Shown in pieces: positions 33,846-45,640 of a stretch of 64,000 bases of DNA. The stretch spans positions 61,665,524 to 61,729,523 of the forward strand of contig CM070722.1 of assembly GCA_036346275.1 (NCBI GenBank), written 5' to 3'. Source of the DNA: Otatea glauca. Its lineage: Eukaryota > Streptophyta > Magnoliopsida > Poales > Poaceae. The notes under the pieces were generated by a model. The model searched no databases and was not told where the DNA came from. It was given only the letters and a program-made list of their open reading frames with translations. Every line of letters starts with the position of its first letter. Position 1 is the stretch's first letter. The translations under genes were made by a program, and so were the position numbers.

Positions 33846-36392
33846 ATGGCGCGACCTTGCCCTCGAGTCTGCTGGGCGTGACCGTCGATCGACCCACCGG
33901 TCTAGGTACTCCGCAGGAGAACCGAGTGCTAGGGCCACCGACCTCGAGTGCCCGTGGAGCCGCCGCGATCGACCCACGCGGGTTCCACGGTAGGCTGCGA
34001 ACGCTTGCACTCTTTTACGTACACATACTTACCGTGAATGCAATTCTAACTACATGCGAGTTGCGGCGGTGGCTTACTTCCTCTTTGTAGGATGGTGGAG
34101 CCGGTGATCGCCCGTTAGAGGCAAGGAGGTGCCGCGGTTGGCACGACCGGTCCTGCGCCACACTCGTGGACCGGTGGAGACCGAGACGCACACGCCCACC
34201 TTCCGTGCGGAGAGATGGCTCCGACGCCGCAGGGCGTGTCGTACCTCTTAGGCCTCCCTTGTGCGGGCCCAGCGATCGTGCCGCGACGCCGCCCACACGT
34301 GGCACGCCGAGTTGTCCGCGTTTAAATCGAGGTGCAAGGCACCCCGGCAACCCTACCGGCCCCTTAGGGAGGCTGAGCGCCACGGACCGACGAAGGCGTG
34401 GCTGCTTCAGTTCACGGTGAGTACCTCTTTCTTTGAGAATTAAAATAGAAGCGCCAAGTTGCTGATAATGTTTGTTGCGAACGCTGCAGGCTGACCTTCT
34501 CCACCAAGACGCGGAGGAGGCGGGCGTGGCCCGCCACTTGAGGCATACCTCCTGTTGTTGCTCGGTTGGGTGATGTTCCCGTCCTCCCACGGGAACACGG
34601 TGGACCGTCACCTGATCGAGTACGCCCAGCACATCGCCGACACCCCGGTGGATGAGGTAACACACTCAGTTCCAATCTCGTCTCAACGGAGCACGTCTAA
34701 CTCCCCCCTTGTAAACAGGTGATGCAGTGGTCGTGGGCCTCAGCTGTGCTTGCGGCGACGTCATGAGAGTGCAGGCGACGCCGTCTCTCGGGCGGAGCAC
34801 GACGCGACGATGTCAGGTTGCGTCCTACTCCTCCAGTTGTGGTCTTGGGAGCGCTTCTCCGTCGGCAGGCCTGTTGTTGACACGACACCGTACCCTGAGG
34901 AGCTTTACGGAGACGACCCGGTGGACTGGCCCACCATGGGCCACTACTGGGTCCGACGACAGGTACGCTCCCTCGTATCTTTTCCCCACTAACGCACTTG
35001 AATAACCTTCGCCATTTCTTATTTCCTCGCAGCGGAGGTTCGCGCACCTACAGGTGAGGAGGTCCTATCAGGAGTTCGTTCGGGAGTTCGACCGCCTCCA
35101 CGACGAGGACGTGCGGTGGACGCCATACACCGCGTACGACGTCCACGCCCGAGCACCTGACGGGTCTCCGTGCTTTGCCGCGAGATGAGGCCTTTGGCTC
35201 ACCCGTAAGGTGCTCGTCTTTGACCTTTGTGTCGAGGAGTACTCCCGCGACCGAGTCTTTGCGGCGATTCGGCTGTTCGATCCTTTCCTTTGCCGCCTCG
35301 TCACGTTGTCGCACGTGGCGCTCACGTGTACTTGCCTCGATCCTACTACTCCGCATCTTTGCGAAATTAATGTCTTTGCGACTTCATCGCTTTTGCATTG
35401 CAGATGACCGGATGGGTGCCGGTGGGCTCTCGATTCACGACCGTGTATGCGACCATGGGCCTGCGGTGGGACGCCGCGCTCGACGAGAGGTCACCGAGAC
35501 CCGCCAGACGACCATGACATGTACGATCAAGACATGGAGTGGTTCGCCCACAAGACTCGCCTCGGGGTGGGGTACACACCAAGACCGACGTCGCGCCGGC
35601 GAGCATCGGTAGCGGACACGTACCCTTCACAGATGTCCCGGAGGACAACGCCTCGGTAAGTGTCACAATCGAACCTACATGGGCACGTCTTTTTCATGTA
35701 ACTTACGTAATGCCAACTGGACGTTACATGCGGACTCGGCTCTTGGCGGAGATTGAGGTGGAGGTCAGTGTCCATGTTGACGCGCTAGAGGGGCATCTGG
35801 TGACCACCGCCGAGTCCGAGACGGCTTGGGGTCGGGTCCTCGCTCTGATGAGGCGGTTGGCTCGCAGCCACCGCCGAGGCGCGGAGACGTCGGCGGACGC
35901 AAAGACACCACGCCACTTCGCCCAAAGACTCGCCCTACCCACCCGGTGCCCGTCACGCCCCACGCACCGCGGGGGGACAGGGGTGACGAGGCTCCTTCCG
36001 CGTCTCGCCCTACCCCGTCGGTTCCTCGCTACGCTCCCACGCGCAGCGGTGGGGGACAGGGGCTGGAGGCTCCTTCCGCGTCGCCCTACCTCGCCGGGTT
36101 CCTCGCTACGTTCCCACGCAGCGGCGAGAAGCGCGCTGGCTGCGAGGCTCCTCCTCGTCCCGCGCCCAGCGAGACCCTGTGGTGGTTTCGACGAGCCTTC
36201 GGCGACGAGTTCGACCGGAGGAGTACCTTTCGACCGACTACCTCGACCCTCTCGGCTCTCGGTGCGCCGCCACAGACTTGGCCTCGCCGCCGCCGACTAC
36301 TTCGCTGCCGCGCCGCAGGTCGGCCTAGGAGGGACGTCCGTCCGCCGTCGCCACTCACCTACCCCACGGGCCGATTAGGAAGCGTGGCGTGA
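33846..36392 (+). pseudogene. plant mobile domain (PMD) gene carried in the MULE
   Basis: PMD proteins are found in some plant transposons and in host proteins of the MAIN/MAIL type. Here PMD-like text is split by introns that still have good borders: donor GTGAGTACC near 34420 with acceptor CTGCAG near 34490, GTAACACAC near 34657 with AACAG near 34720, and GTACGCTCC near 34963 with CTCGCAG near 35031. Recognisable pieces include SSHGNTVDRHLIEYAQHIAD (about 34580-34640), LLQLWSWERFS near 34830 and DWPTMGHYWVRRQ near 34925. The last part (35850-36390) is Pro/Arg-rich with GC-rich repeats. Frameshifts break it. It lies downstream of and in the same direction as the transposase, as in PMD-bearing MULEs. 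Confidence 0.7.
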
Positions 36393-36559
36393 TTGACTTG
36401 TTGTACGGATGTATTTTTTAATGGCTTTACGTTCGAAGACATTGTATAACTCCCGAGTTAGTAACATGACAAATGTTATCACTATAAATTGTTCAAATCA
36501 TTTATGCATTGCTTGCCTATGCCACACGACGTGACAACACACCAACGTTTGGTGCACCT

Positions 36560-36665
36560 ATCGCCTCTAGTAGGGCGATCGCCTAATGTGAGGCGATCGC
36601 TTACATGGGGCAATCGCCCAAATATGAGGCGATCGCCCCATACCCGGCGATATCGCCCTTTATAA
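36560..36665 (+). promoter_or_regulatory. internal cluster of GGCGATCGCC motifs with a TATA-like box
   Basis: Four to five GGCGATCGCC-like sites resembling the terminal repeats occur here, well inside the element, followed by CCTTTATAAC near 36657. It sits just upstream of the third MULE gene, so it may be that gene's promoter, copied from terminal repeat sequence. This is inference. Confidence 0.5.
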
Positions 36666-36733
36666 CATTCGTTCTCACAAGCGGTCTCGCAAAGAACAAT
36701 GGGAGAAAGAATAGAGGTGAGCATCAATCGAAA

Positions 36734-37290
36734 ATGCCGAGGCGTGCAAGTGCAAAGGGTAAGGGAAGGCAAAGGAAGAAGCGAGTGCATGCCCGCGAAT
36801 TTAGCGTACCAAGATCTCTTCCTACCTCGTGGAGTCAGAGCGCCCATGTGTATGTGCGGAGATCTTTGCGGGCTTGTCCGCTCTTGGGAAATTTCAACTT
36901 GGAAGAGGAGGTATTGGAAGTGCCGCAACTACGCCTTCGATCCGCGGAGAAGAGCTCAAGGATCGCCGCATGGTAACAATCGTGACGGGTTACATAATAT
37001 TTGTGAATGAAACTTTGCTAATTTACGTTTCATGCAGTCACCTCCGCCATCGTGAATTTGAGCGATGGTTTGATACGGAGATCAACCCCGGGACCAACGG
37101 CTTGACCAAGCCAACCGGCAGATGAGTTCACGCGGCGGTTTCAAGAACAGTAGCGATGCCGCACGCGAGGAGGCATGTAGGAAGGAAGCGGAGGAGAAGG
37201 AGGCGAGAGAGAGAGGAAGCGAGAGAGGCGCGACGTGCGGAGAAGCCCACCGAGGCATGGGCGAATGGGAAGTGGCCTCAAGCACTCAAT
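36734..37290 (+). pseudogene. GRF zinc-finger-like third gene of the MULE
   Basis: The start ATGCCGAGGCGTGC opens a basic N terminus (KGKGRQRKKR). A CMCG..C segment and then a W-rich RSWEISTWKRRYWKC segment (about 36840-36930) resemble the GRF zinc finger found in small proteins linked to grass transposons. The zinc-binding text is in a different frame from the ATG, so a frameshift lies near 36830. An intron is likely (GTAACAATC at 36973 to CATGCAG at 37037). The second exon has ERWFDTEINPG and a long charged, probably coiled-coil tail (EEKEARERG). The family assignment is tentative. Confidence 0.5.
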
Positions 37291-37295
37291 AGACG

Positions 37296-38048
37296 TCTGG
37301 TGTTAACTTTGGTTTTCCTTGTTCGTGGTACTCCTTTTAGTTTTAAGTCGTAATAAACAATGCGCCCAACCTTCAAGAGTATGCTCACCGTCCGGAGGGC
37401 TAGTATGTGTCCTCTTGCTCAGTGTCCCAAATGATGTTATTTTCTCCATCGAGATAGGTTATAGCATTTTCGATTCGTCATATCGATTTCATCGAGTTTT
37501 ACCATCGTTTGCGAAAGATACTGGCAATTTTCATGTTTTACCGATTGCATGTTCTGACAACAATAAAATAGTGCGACCTAAAGTGACATCTAAATATTTT
37601 TACATAATTGTGACCTATGCAAGCCCAAGAATGCAACAAAACTGGTTCTGTCAAGTTTTGAGGTCGTTCGAGATATTATTCTAACCGCTTGAACAATGAT
37701 TGTTATAAAGGGTTTAAACTAGCCATCTTTTATTCAAAATGCAATCATATTTAGATATTTTTGCAAAAATGAAGTGCATAAGGTTGTAGTAACTTATTCT
37801 ATTTATTTCATGAATTATGGATCAACACACATTATAATTCCTTCACAATCCACGCTTAGAGCCTAGCATTCGAACTCAAATAAAAAAATTCGCAAACAAC
37901 ACATGGATTTTTATTTTACACTCTAATTCTTCATTCCAAAATTTAAATTTAGAAACAAGTTTCATTTAATTTGGACACTCTAACAAAAGTTACGGGTTTA
38001 TATTAAAAGCATATAGTAATTACAAAACAAAACTAAAAAAAAAACTCA
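37296..38048. other. 3' non-coding part of the MULE
   Basis: This AT-rich stretch between the GRF-like gene and the right inverted repeat contains no recognisable gene. It probably holds the 3' UTR of the last element gene. Confidence 0.6.
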
Positions 38049-38258
38049 TACGGTCCCGTCGCCTCAGAGGGCGACGCCTCTGAGAGGCGATGGGGGCCCA
38101 CAAGCGGCTACCGCTAATCTAAGCGTTAACGGTGGCGGGGCTATCGCCTGTATGAAGCGATCGCCCATACACGGCGACGAAGCATTTTGTCATTTTTTCA
38201 TTCGGACGCATAGTTTTGAAAAAAAGAATAAAAATAAATATTAAATAAAAAAAAATTC
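38049..38258 (-). repeat. right terminal inverted repeat of the MULE
   Basis: This is the inverted partner of 30053-30270. Its outer end is AATATTAAATAAAAAAAAAT then TC, followed by the 9-bp target duplication TAGTTTCGT. Confidence 0.92.
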
Positions 38259-38267
38259 TAGTTTCGT

Positions 38268-38537
38268 GAACCCCACCGCCCACCGGCCTTCCCGCGCGTA
38301 TTCTATTCCCTCACAGTTTCTGTGGGCGGGATGCCCCTCCGCTCTCGATACTGGGCCCACTTTCTTTCGACGGGCCAACCCAAATAAAGCCCACAAATCC
38401 AAGCCCAAATAAGAGCTATTCACTTGCCGCCTCCTACTCCGAGCCGTCAGGAAACTTTGCAGTCTCCTTCGAAGCCCACGGTGAGAACACCGAACCGAAC
38501 CGACCAAAGCGAAGGGAGCCTTCTCCGCCGCGACGCG
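38268..38537 (+). promoter_or_regulatory. EMC7 proximal promoter and leader
   Basis: The 270 bp between the MULE target duplication and the EMC7 ATG hold TGGGCCCA (38352-38359), GGGCCAACCC near 38372 and AAGCCCAAAT near 38401. These are site II / TGGGCC-type elements common in plant housekeeping promoters. No TATA box is clear. The MULE has displaced whatever lay further upstream. Confidence 0.6.
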
Positions 38538-41500
38538 ATGTTGGACGCGCCCCTCCGCCTCCTCGTCCTCGTGCTCGCCGTCCCGTCGGTGTGCCTCGGT
38601 GCCGCGGTGGCGCATCAGCCCGGGTAGGTGCCCTCGCCGCCGCTCGTTTCCCCTGTGATCCAATATGCCGGAAGCTGACCCCCTTCTCTCCCGCTCTGTG
38701 CCTCCAGATCTGGTGAGGGATACACGATCGCCGGCCGCGTCAAGATCGATGGTTAGTCACCCGGCTCGACTCGCCTATGATTTGGATGGACTCGGTGGGA
38801 ATTTTGCGAGATGCGCATTTGGGTTGTTGCTATGTTTGGGGTCGTTAGGAATCGTGTCTATGTAGCTCGGTGCAAAATTAGAAGCATATGGTATTTTGTG
38901 TGTGTCATGTGTTTAGAGATAAGAGCCTTTTGCGATCAATTTCGTGCTTGATTCGGGTCAATTTGGTGGAATTATTTTCTAGATCTCTAGATGTGCACGT
39001 GATTGAAGTAGTGCTAACTGTGTAGATGCTGATCAGTAGATAATGAGAAATATGCGCATGGTGCAATGAAGAGATTTGGTATAACACATCTCTTACTCAA
39101 TTTAGCTCAGTTTTGTGTTCTTTTATTACGCGGGATCTGTCTGTAATCATGTAATGTGATAATCTAGGGCGAACTTTGAGCTACTACTGTTTATGAACTA
39201 TTGAGTATTATAGCAGCTCAGTTTGGTGCTATTTCAAGCATGCACAGGCTACGTTGCATTGATGTAGTTTGACGAGGCCCTGGTTTTGGTTAGTTTAGGG
39301 ATCAATTGGCCATTTCTTAGGCGGTATTCATATTGATTGATTTTAGTGGCGTTTCGTCATTGCTTAGGTGGTATTCATAGTAACTGATTTTAGCGAAGCT
39401 TTTTCTAAGTTCGAAATCTGAACTTAGGAGAAATTCTGAATAGCAGAAGTTCGTGTGCTGTGACTACTCACTGCTGTCTAGTGTTTGCAAACTTTTGTTT
39501 TGAGTAACAGAATCAACAGATGCTGTGACTATTCATTGCTGTATAGTGTTTGCAACCTTTTTTTTCGAGTAACAGAATCAAACAGATGTAGGAAACTATT
39601 TTTTAACTACCCTTTTGTGTTTCTAGTACAGAGAGAGACGGTCTGATATGTTTGTGTTGACCCCCCCCCCCCCCCTCCTACTCTCTCTCTCTCTCTCTTG
39701 CTCTCTCGTTCTGTAGAATAGTTACTATTACTAGTTGCTTTGTTGGGTAAACATTTTGGGCTTCTGGCACGACTGTTCAAGCCAATTTTTCTCATCCAGG
39801 CTTACTGGGAGCAATTAAAAACACAATAAGCAATGGCTGTTGTAATGATGTTTCTTCACGAGTTTTGAGAATCAACTTGCTGAAAGCAGTTTTTAGCTTG
39901 CGGATGGAATCATGGGATTTTCAGGCTGGATTATTTCATGTGATTATATATTACTAAGGCAGGTTATTGGTTAATTTCTTTGCATCCAAATCATTTATTA
40001 GGATTTAGGTGTCTTGCACTTTACTCCTTGAAGTGCCTCTGGAGATTAAGTCTCCATATTTGTGGAGTCAAAAGGTACTAATTTCTTCCAATGATGTCCA
40101 CCTGATTTTCCTTTTTTTTTGTGTAATGCCTCTAGCTGTGAGTGCGAAGGGCTTTGGTCTTCCATCCAAGACATTGAATACAAAAGTGATACTTAATGGT
40201 GGTCAGAGGGTTACATTCGCCAGGCCAGATGGCTACTTTGCATTGTATCCTACAAAAACTGCAATAACATAACCTTTCAACTCTCTTTCTAATTTTCTGA
40301 TGTGGGGAAATTCACTTTTATTTTAATTAAATCCACTCTGTTCTAAGTACGTTCGTTGGATCTCTCATTATCATACCTTTTCCATTTTTATCAGCAATTG
40401 TTTTGAAAAAAAATAGAAGAGAGTCCGTGGCTCTCATCAAGTGAAGAATTTGTAGCTCTCATCAAATGGCTTGTTATATTTTCTTGTCTTCTTTGTATGT
40501 AAATGTTTCCTTGTAGGCAGCCCTAATGCAATTTTAGCAGAGCAAACTGTGTTGCTTTATTGTTGCTCCTTGACATGATATGCTTAAGCCACAACGTGCC
40601 AGCTGGGACTCATTTGATTGAGGTTTCCTCAACTGGCTACTTCTTTTCACCAGTAAGTATTCATTAGTTAATTTTGTTGTAAGATGAGCAAAATGGATAT
40701 TAACAGTTGATTCTCTATTCTGTGCATGACAGGTTCGAGTGGACATCAGTGCCAGGAATCCTGGGCACATTCAAGCAGCATTGACTGAAACCCGAAGAGT
40801 TCTAAATGAACTTGTGTTGGAGCCTCTGAAAGAAGAGCAGTACTACGAGGTGGTTAATGCTACATTTTTTCTGGTTACATGTTTCTTCATTGCTTGTTGT
40901 GTCAAGTACTTTTTTAAGCAATATCTGTACTTTTTTCTCTTTTCTTTCCACAGATAAGGGAGCCTTTCTCCATTATGTCACTTTTGAAGAGCCCCATGGG
41001 TTTAATGGTCGGTTTTATGGTCCTAATGGTCTTCGTTATGCCCAAGATGATGGAGAACATAGGTTAGTTGTGCACCTTTAACCTTTTACATCCAAAAATG
41101 GGCTACAAACTTTCGGTCAGTACATTATACTTAATGGAAGCAAGTAGCAGCTTGGCAGAACAGGATTCATGCGTAATGACCTTTCTGCACTGGATAACTC
41201 TTATCAAACTTTTGCAGTGAGATATTATGTTTAAAACTGTTGTCTATTTTGTATTTCTCATCTGTTTCATTGTTTATAGTTCTAGTCCATTTAGAATAAA
41301 ACAGTAACATGTAATGATATGTTCAATAATAATATATATTTTTAAAAGAAAATATGCTCATCTGTGTCTTTGGAGCTCTGTTGTGTTAACATATGCGCAA
41401 CATGTTATCTGCCTTGTCAGCATTTGTATCCACAGTCCATTGCTTGTGCTAAATGCTTTGTACATTGGGCCATTTTTTTCATTTTAATACACTCATTTGC

Positions 41501-42475
41501 TCTGTTGTCACGGCATCGCCTAGGCGACGCCTAATCGTCGCGGCGACTGGAGGTGGACGCCAGGGTAGCTCACCTCGACTGGAGCGGAGGCGGCGACCGG
41601 CGCTCAGCGATGGAGCAGGCCCCTCGGTGCTTGGGCGGTGACGGAGGAGGCAGGCGAGCTGGCAATGGAGGACGCGAGTTGCGTGCGGCCATCTTCCGCC
41701 CCTCTCTAGTCTTCTGCCTCCGCTGCTGCCCCTCTCCGATCTTCCGCCTCTAGCTGTCGCTGCTCTGCTCTGCTTGCTTGCTGCCGCCACTGCTTGCTGA
41801 TGTTGCCACCGCTGCTGCTGCTTGCTGAGGCTACCGCTGCTGATGCTTGCTGATACTGCTCCTGATGCTTGATGCTGCTGGCCTGTTGTTGGTTCTTGTT
41901 GATGCTGTTGCTTCTTTTTTATCGTCTAATCATCGCCTAGGCATCTAGGGGCTCCGGGCTCGCCGCGCCTAGCCGGACCGCCGTGACAACTATGCTCATT
42001 TGACTGCAGTGGATTTTCTCAAGTAGTTCCCCTCAAGGTTAACCTTAGTGGGTTAGCTCTCTTTCTCTGATGAGCTGCATGTTTTTCAAAATATTTACGT
42101 ACTGCTTAGCGGTGTTCACCAAAGCGCTAGGCGCTAGTCGGGCGGTAGACCGGCGCCTAGTGCCTAATCGCTGATTAGGCGGGCTAGACTTCCGCCTAGG
42201 GGGGAGGGTGGAGACTAGCGCCTAGGCGGCCGCCTAGGGGAACAGTGCTGCTGAGATGATAATCTGAAACATCTTTGTAGTTTGGTGATGTATACAAGAT
42301 ATGTTCAAATGAATATTTCCTTGCAATGATTTGTGTTGATTTCATTTCTGTATCTACCTGACTGTCTCTATGTTTTGTACTTGAAGATCCTGAGGAGATG
42401 AAGCAAGCTCAAGAACAAATGAGGAACTCCCCTGTTCCATCCTTCTCTGGCCTACTGGCCAGAGCAAACAGCTAG
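38538..42475 (+). CDS. EMC7: ER membrane protein complex subunit 7, complete
   Basis: EMC7 is part of the ER membrane insertase (EMC) that helps insert and fold multi-pass and tail-anchored proteins. Exons are 38538-38623, 38708-38751, 40136-40244, 40589-40652, 40733-40849, 40954-41062 and 42387-42475. They total 618 nt (205 residues plus stop), in frame throughout. A signal peptide covers about residues 1-24. A luminal beta-sandwich domain covers about 30-135, with RVTFARPDGYFA and the NVPAGTHLIEV motif. One membrane helix lies near 154-170 (PMGLMVGFMVLMVFVMP), followed by a short cytosolic tail ending FSGLLARANS. The length matches plant EMC7. The exon 5 donor (GTGGTTAA) is weak but keeps frame. 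Intron 6 carries two small transposable elements, and a MULE lies 280 bp upstream. Confidence 0.93.
39661..39705 (+). repeat. poly-C plus (CT)n microsatellite in EMC7 intron 2
   Basis: A run of about 15 C residues is followed by CTCCTA and a CT dinucleotide repeat. It lies mid-intron and is likely polymorphic. Confidence 0.9.
41504..41990. mobile_element. GC-rich inverted-repeat element in EMC7 intron 6
   Basis: Ends are GTTGTCACGGC and its complement GCCGTGACAAC. CGCCTAGGCG-like text lies inside both ends and CTGCTGATGCTTG repeats lie in the middle. No exact target duplication is seen; ATTTGCTCT and CTATGCTCA could be a worn 9-bp pair. It is a non-autonomous DNA transposon of uncertain superfamily, with no credible gene. 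Confidence 0.65.
42114..42243. mobile_element. 130-bp CGCCTAGGCG-rich inverted repeat in EMC7 intron 6
   Basis: The stretch runs from GTTCACC to GGGGAAC and is full of GGCGCTAG and CGCCTAGGCG blocks, so it can fold on itself nearly end to end. It lies 124 bp after the element at 41504-41990 and shares its core motif, but not its termini. It ends 143 bp before the last EMC7 exon. Confidence 0.55.
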
Positions 42476-42972
42476 ATGTATAACACGGGGATAATACATG
42501 GTTTACGTTTATGATGTGATGAAGAGAAGTATTAAACTGCTTCACGCTTGAATCAAATTATCTTTCCCTGGGACAAGGTGGAAATTCGTTCCCCCATTTT
42601 TACTGTATTTTAAGATGTAATAGGTCTGTAATGTAGAGCCTTCTGAAACCCCTAACTGAAGTAGTCATGCAATATTAATTTATAGCCCAGATTGAGTTGT
42701 GTCGAATTTCGAATCATTTGTATATTTCATGCCTTGTTGAGTCATTGACTATGGCTGTAGACATACATGATGTTACCTGTTGTTAATCACAAACTTCGTC
42801 AGACATTGAACAAAAGGATATATACTATAAGGTACCTATCTCAAGGCACTTAGATCAATTCAAGTTAATAAACATGAGGGCAGGTCCTTATGTTTAACTC
42901 CTATTCAGGTTATGTAGGATCGTGATTTCTTGATAAGGTTTAGCAGGCATAGATTTGACTCCATCCATGCTG

Positions 42973-43032
42973 GATGATACGAGTTGTGAATAGTCTAAGA
43001 AAGATGATACGAGTTGTGAATAGTCTAAGAAA
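42973..43032 (+). repeat. 30-bp perfect tandem duplication
   Basis: The unit starting GATGATACGAGTTGTG occurs twice with no gap (42973-43002 and 43003-43032). Confidence 0.95.
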
Positions 43033-43274
43033 GTAGAGTCCATTGTGAAGCCTTATCAATCTGTTATGGTTTTGTCTTTTTCTTGTTTTGAAAACATCAA
43101 TATGTTATTTTGAACTCCAAAAACTTTTGCTTTTAGTATGGGAAGACAGCAAGTCTCCATCGCAAGACATGATTGAGCCTTGCCTACCTGTATGGGAAGA
43201 CAAGAAAGACGTCCTAGATGGCAAAATTGGCTACATGACACAGATTATCGTGGCATTTGCTTCCTTTTTTTTAT

Positions 43275-43336
43275 CTTTTGCTGAAACACAATGCTACTAA
43301 ATTGTCTTTTGCTGAAACACAATGCTACTAAATTGT
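43275..43336 (+). repeat. 31-bp perfect tandem duplication
   Basis: The unit starting CTTTTGCTGAAACAC occurs twice with no gap (43275-43305 and 43306-43336). Confidence 0.95.
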
Positions 43337-45586
43337 GGCTATTCATTAAAATATCTTTGCCGGCATGTAGCCAACCTTCTCTATCCTCTTTCGGCCAAAA
43401 ATAATATTTTAATGGCCAAAATGTGTTTTAACAAACAACCCTGATTTGTTTCGCAAAAGCAAAAACAAAAAAAACATATGTCTTGTAGAAAATACCACAA
43501 AATATCAGTGTCATATAGCCATTTTTGCCATCCTAGATTGATAAACAGAATGGAAACTTGGTACAAACTACAAATATGAGTAGAAATTGATATCCTAATT
43601 GTTTTTTTAACGTTTCCAAGCTGTGTAATCATTAGTGAAACTCAATGCCGCCACAAAGATGATTTAAATTCTAGGACATGCCACATATCTCCCAGAGAAA
43701 AGAGTCGTTGGCCACCAACTGCGTTGGATTTGTGCACCTCGTTCTGGCATCTGAAAACGACCGTATGCTTAAGACAGGTAGAAATGTAAATATGTGTAAA
43801 TTCAGACGTTCACGTCTCTCCTAGTACTTTATTTTTATACAAAGCGTGCAGTTATCCTTTAATGTCCCTCCTATTTTTTTATTAACGGTCCAAGTAGATT
43901 AGCATTGATTTAATACATAATCGCTAGAGATCTGAAAGAGTTCATTGTATTTAGGTTAATCTCTCTGTCTATGTAATACACTTCCTCTTAATACAGGAGT
44001 AGGCAGAGTTTGACATGAATAGTAAAGAATTTCTATGAAACTGATACAAAATCAATAGCTTGACACATGCCTTGAATTTGCAGGAAAATCAATTCCAACT
44101 CTGTTTCAGAATTTTGTCATGTTTTGCAGTCGTCCTTGAACAAGATTAACTGCTTGAGCCACTTGATGCCACTATCTCCATGGGCATAAGTGCATAAATA
44201 GATGCCTATCTAAACTAACTTTCCTATCAAAATTTAAGTTGAAAGAAAGCTGGAAACCGATTTATTTCGTTGGAGATCCTGCTTAATTTGATACCTGGGT
44301 AGCATGTGATCACCAGATAGAGCCGCAGGACATGTTCTAGTAGAGGACAATCTATGCATTCTCTCACTATACTGTCACACTCAAGTCACAACCATGGGAA
44401 CTTGTGTCCTCCAATGGCTTGGAAAAGTTGGAAAAGATAAGAGACACTAAAACGGGATCAGGAAATGCCTGAACCAGATCGCACCTTGGGAGCCCGAAAG
44501 GGACATGCTCCATCCACAGAATCACACGCCTCTCTGTGCTGGAAGATGTATATATTCTTACAACCAGCCACAAAACTCCATGGCTTGGGATTTTGGATGG
44601 TTTGCCTCCTGGCGTTTGGTTTTTTTTTCTTCAAATTGACTGTTTTTCGAGTATGAAAACGCTCCATTTTTATCATTTTTTGTCGAGGTTGGAGATCGGA
44701 CGAGCCATGAATCCATGATGCTTGAGACCGTGATCGTTTAGTGGTCAGTGCTAGCTAGTGCAAGCAAGATATGGTATTCTTCGATGGCGTCCCATGCAAG
44801 CTACGTGCAAAAGGAATTTGGCATTTTCTTCTTTTTTGCGTCCCAATTTACTACATGTTCTTTTGTTGGAATATGTTCTTAGAGAAGATCACAACAATAT
44901 ATAAAAAGAGAAGCCCACTTGTAGCAGTGAAGGCTGTGATAAGGAAAGGAAGATAGTAATAGAGAAAAAAAAGAGTTTTTTGAGTTGTACCAACAGCTCC
45001 TTTAGGCCACTCGCTGTGCACTGACAATGCATATCATAAAATGCCTACTAGTACTGGGATTTTTTTGTGCCAAGAACATGTCACTTATATTGCCTCCTGA
45101 ATTGTTACTAACAAAGGCGTAACAACAATAGCAAAAATTGACTGATTTTCTTCTATACTTGCTTGCAGTTCAGATACAAGATTGATAATTAAACTGAATG
45201 GGAGCTGCCTAGTAATTAATTGGTTGGTCATAGTAACACTCAAAGTCTTAACCTGAATTATTGCAGTTAGGTGTTCCTCCAAATCTGACCGACTGCTGTG
45301 CTCCTGTATTTACCCTCTGTATCATTGTTTATTGTTCCTTGTAGAGAAGAAAGTGTCGGCAACACCGTGATGGAAATGTGCTCCTCCCATTGATCCAGAG
45401 AGTATAGGCAGAGCATCACCATCAAGTGCCTCACCTACCATTACATCAAGACAAAGTATGATTAATAACTCAATCAAATAGATAAACAGGGGGATCTTAT
45501 AGACCTGTCTACCATCCATTATTCCTTGGTGGTGTGTGTGTGAGATCAACTTTGGACAAATGTGAATTATATGCTACCTTGTCCTT

Positions 45587-45640
45587 ATATAAGTTAACAT
45601 AACCCAGATTTTAATATAAGTTAACATAACCCAGATTTTA
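45587..45640 (+). repeat. 27-bp perfect tandem duplication
   Basis: The unit starting ATATAAGTTAACATAAC occurs twice with no gap (45587-45613 and 45614-45640). Confidence 0.95.

Larger units (their letters stand above)
30053..38258 (+). mobile_element. Mutator-like element (MULE), 8.2 kb, in the EMC7 promoter
   Basis: Long inverted repeats of about 210 bp (30053-30270 and 38049-38258) start GAATTTTTTTTTATTTAATA. A perfect 9-bp target duplication TAGTTTCGT flanks them (30044-30052 and 38259-38267), diagnostic for Mutator-like elements. Inside, all on the plus strand, are a decayed transposase, a decayed plant-mobile-domain gene and a decayed GRF zinc-finger-like gene. The right end lies 280 bp from the EMC7 start codon. 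The long terminal repeats still match well, yet all genes are broken. Confidence 0.93.

Noticed and set aside
34015..34665. 216-codon minus-strand frame in the MULE
   Set aside because: It is antisense to the PMD gene, whose exons and splice borders are recognisable on the plus strand.
35539..36378. 279-codon plus-strand frame in the MULE
   Set aside because: It is mostly the Pro/Arg-rich repeat tail of the decayed PMD gene in a shifted frame, not a separate gene.
38241..38663. 140-codon minus-strand frame at the MULE/EMC7 border
   Set aside because: It overlaps EMC7 exon 1 and promoter in antisense and has no recognisable domain.
44700..44760. tRNA-like string near GATCGTTTAGTGGTCAG
   Set aside because: It lacks a B box and a foldable acceptor and T arm at the right distance.
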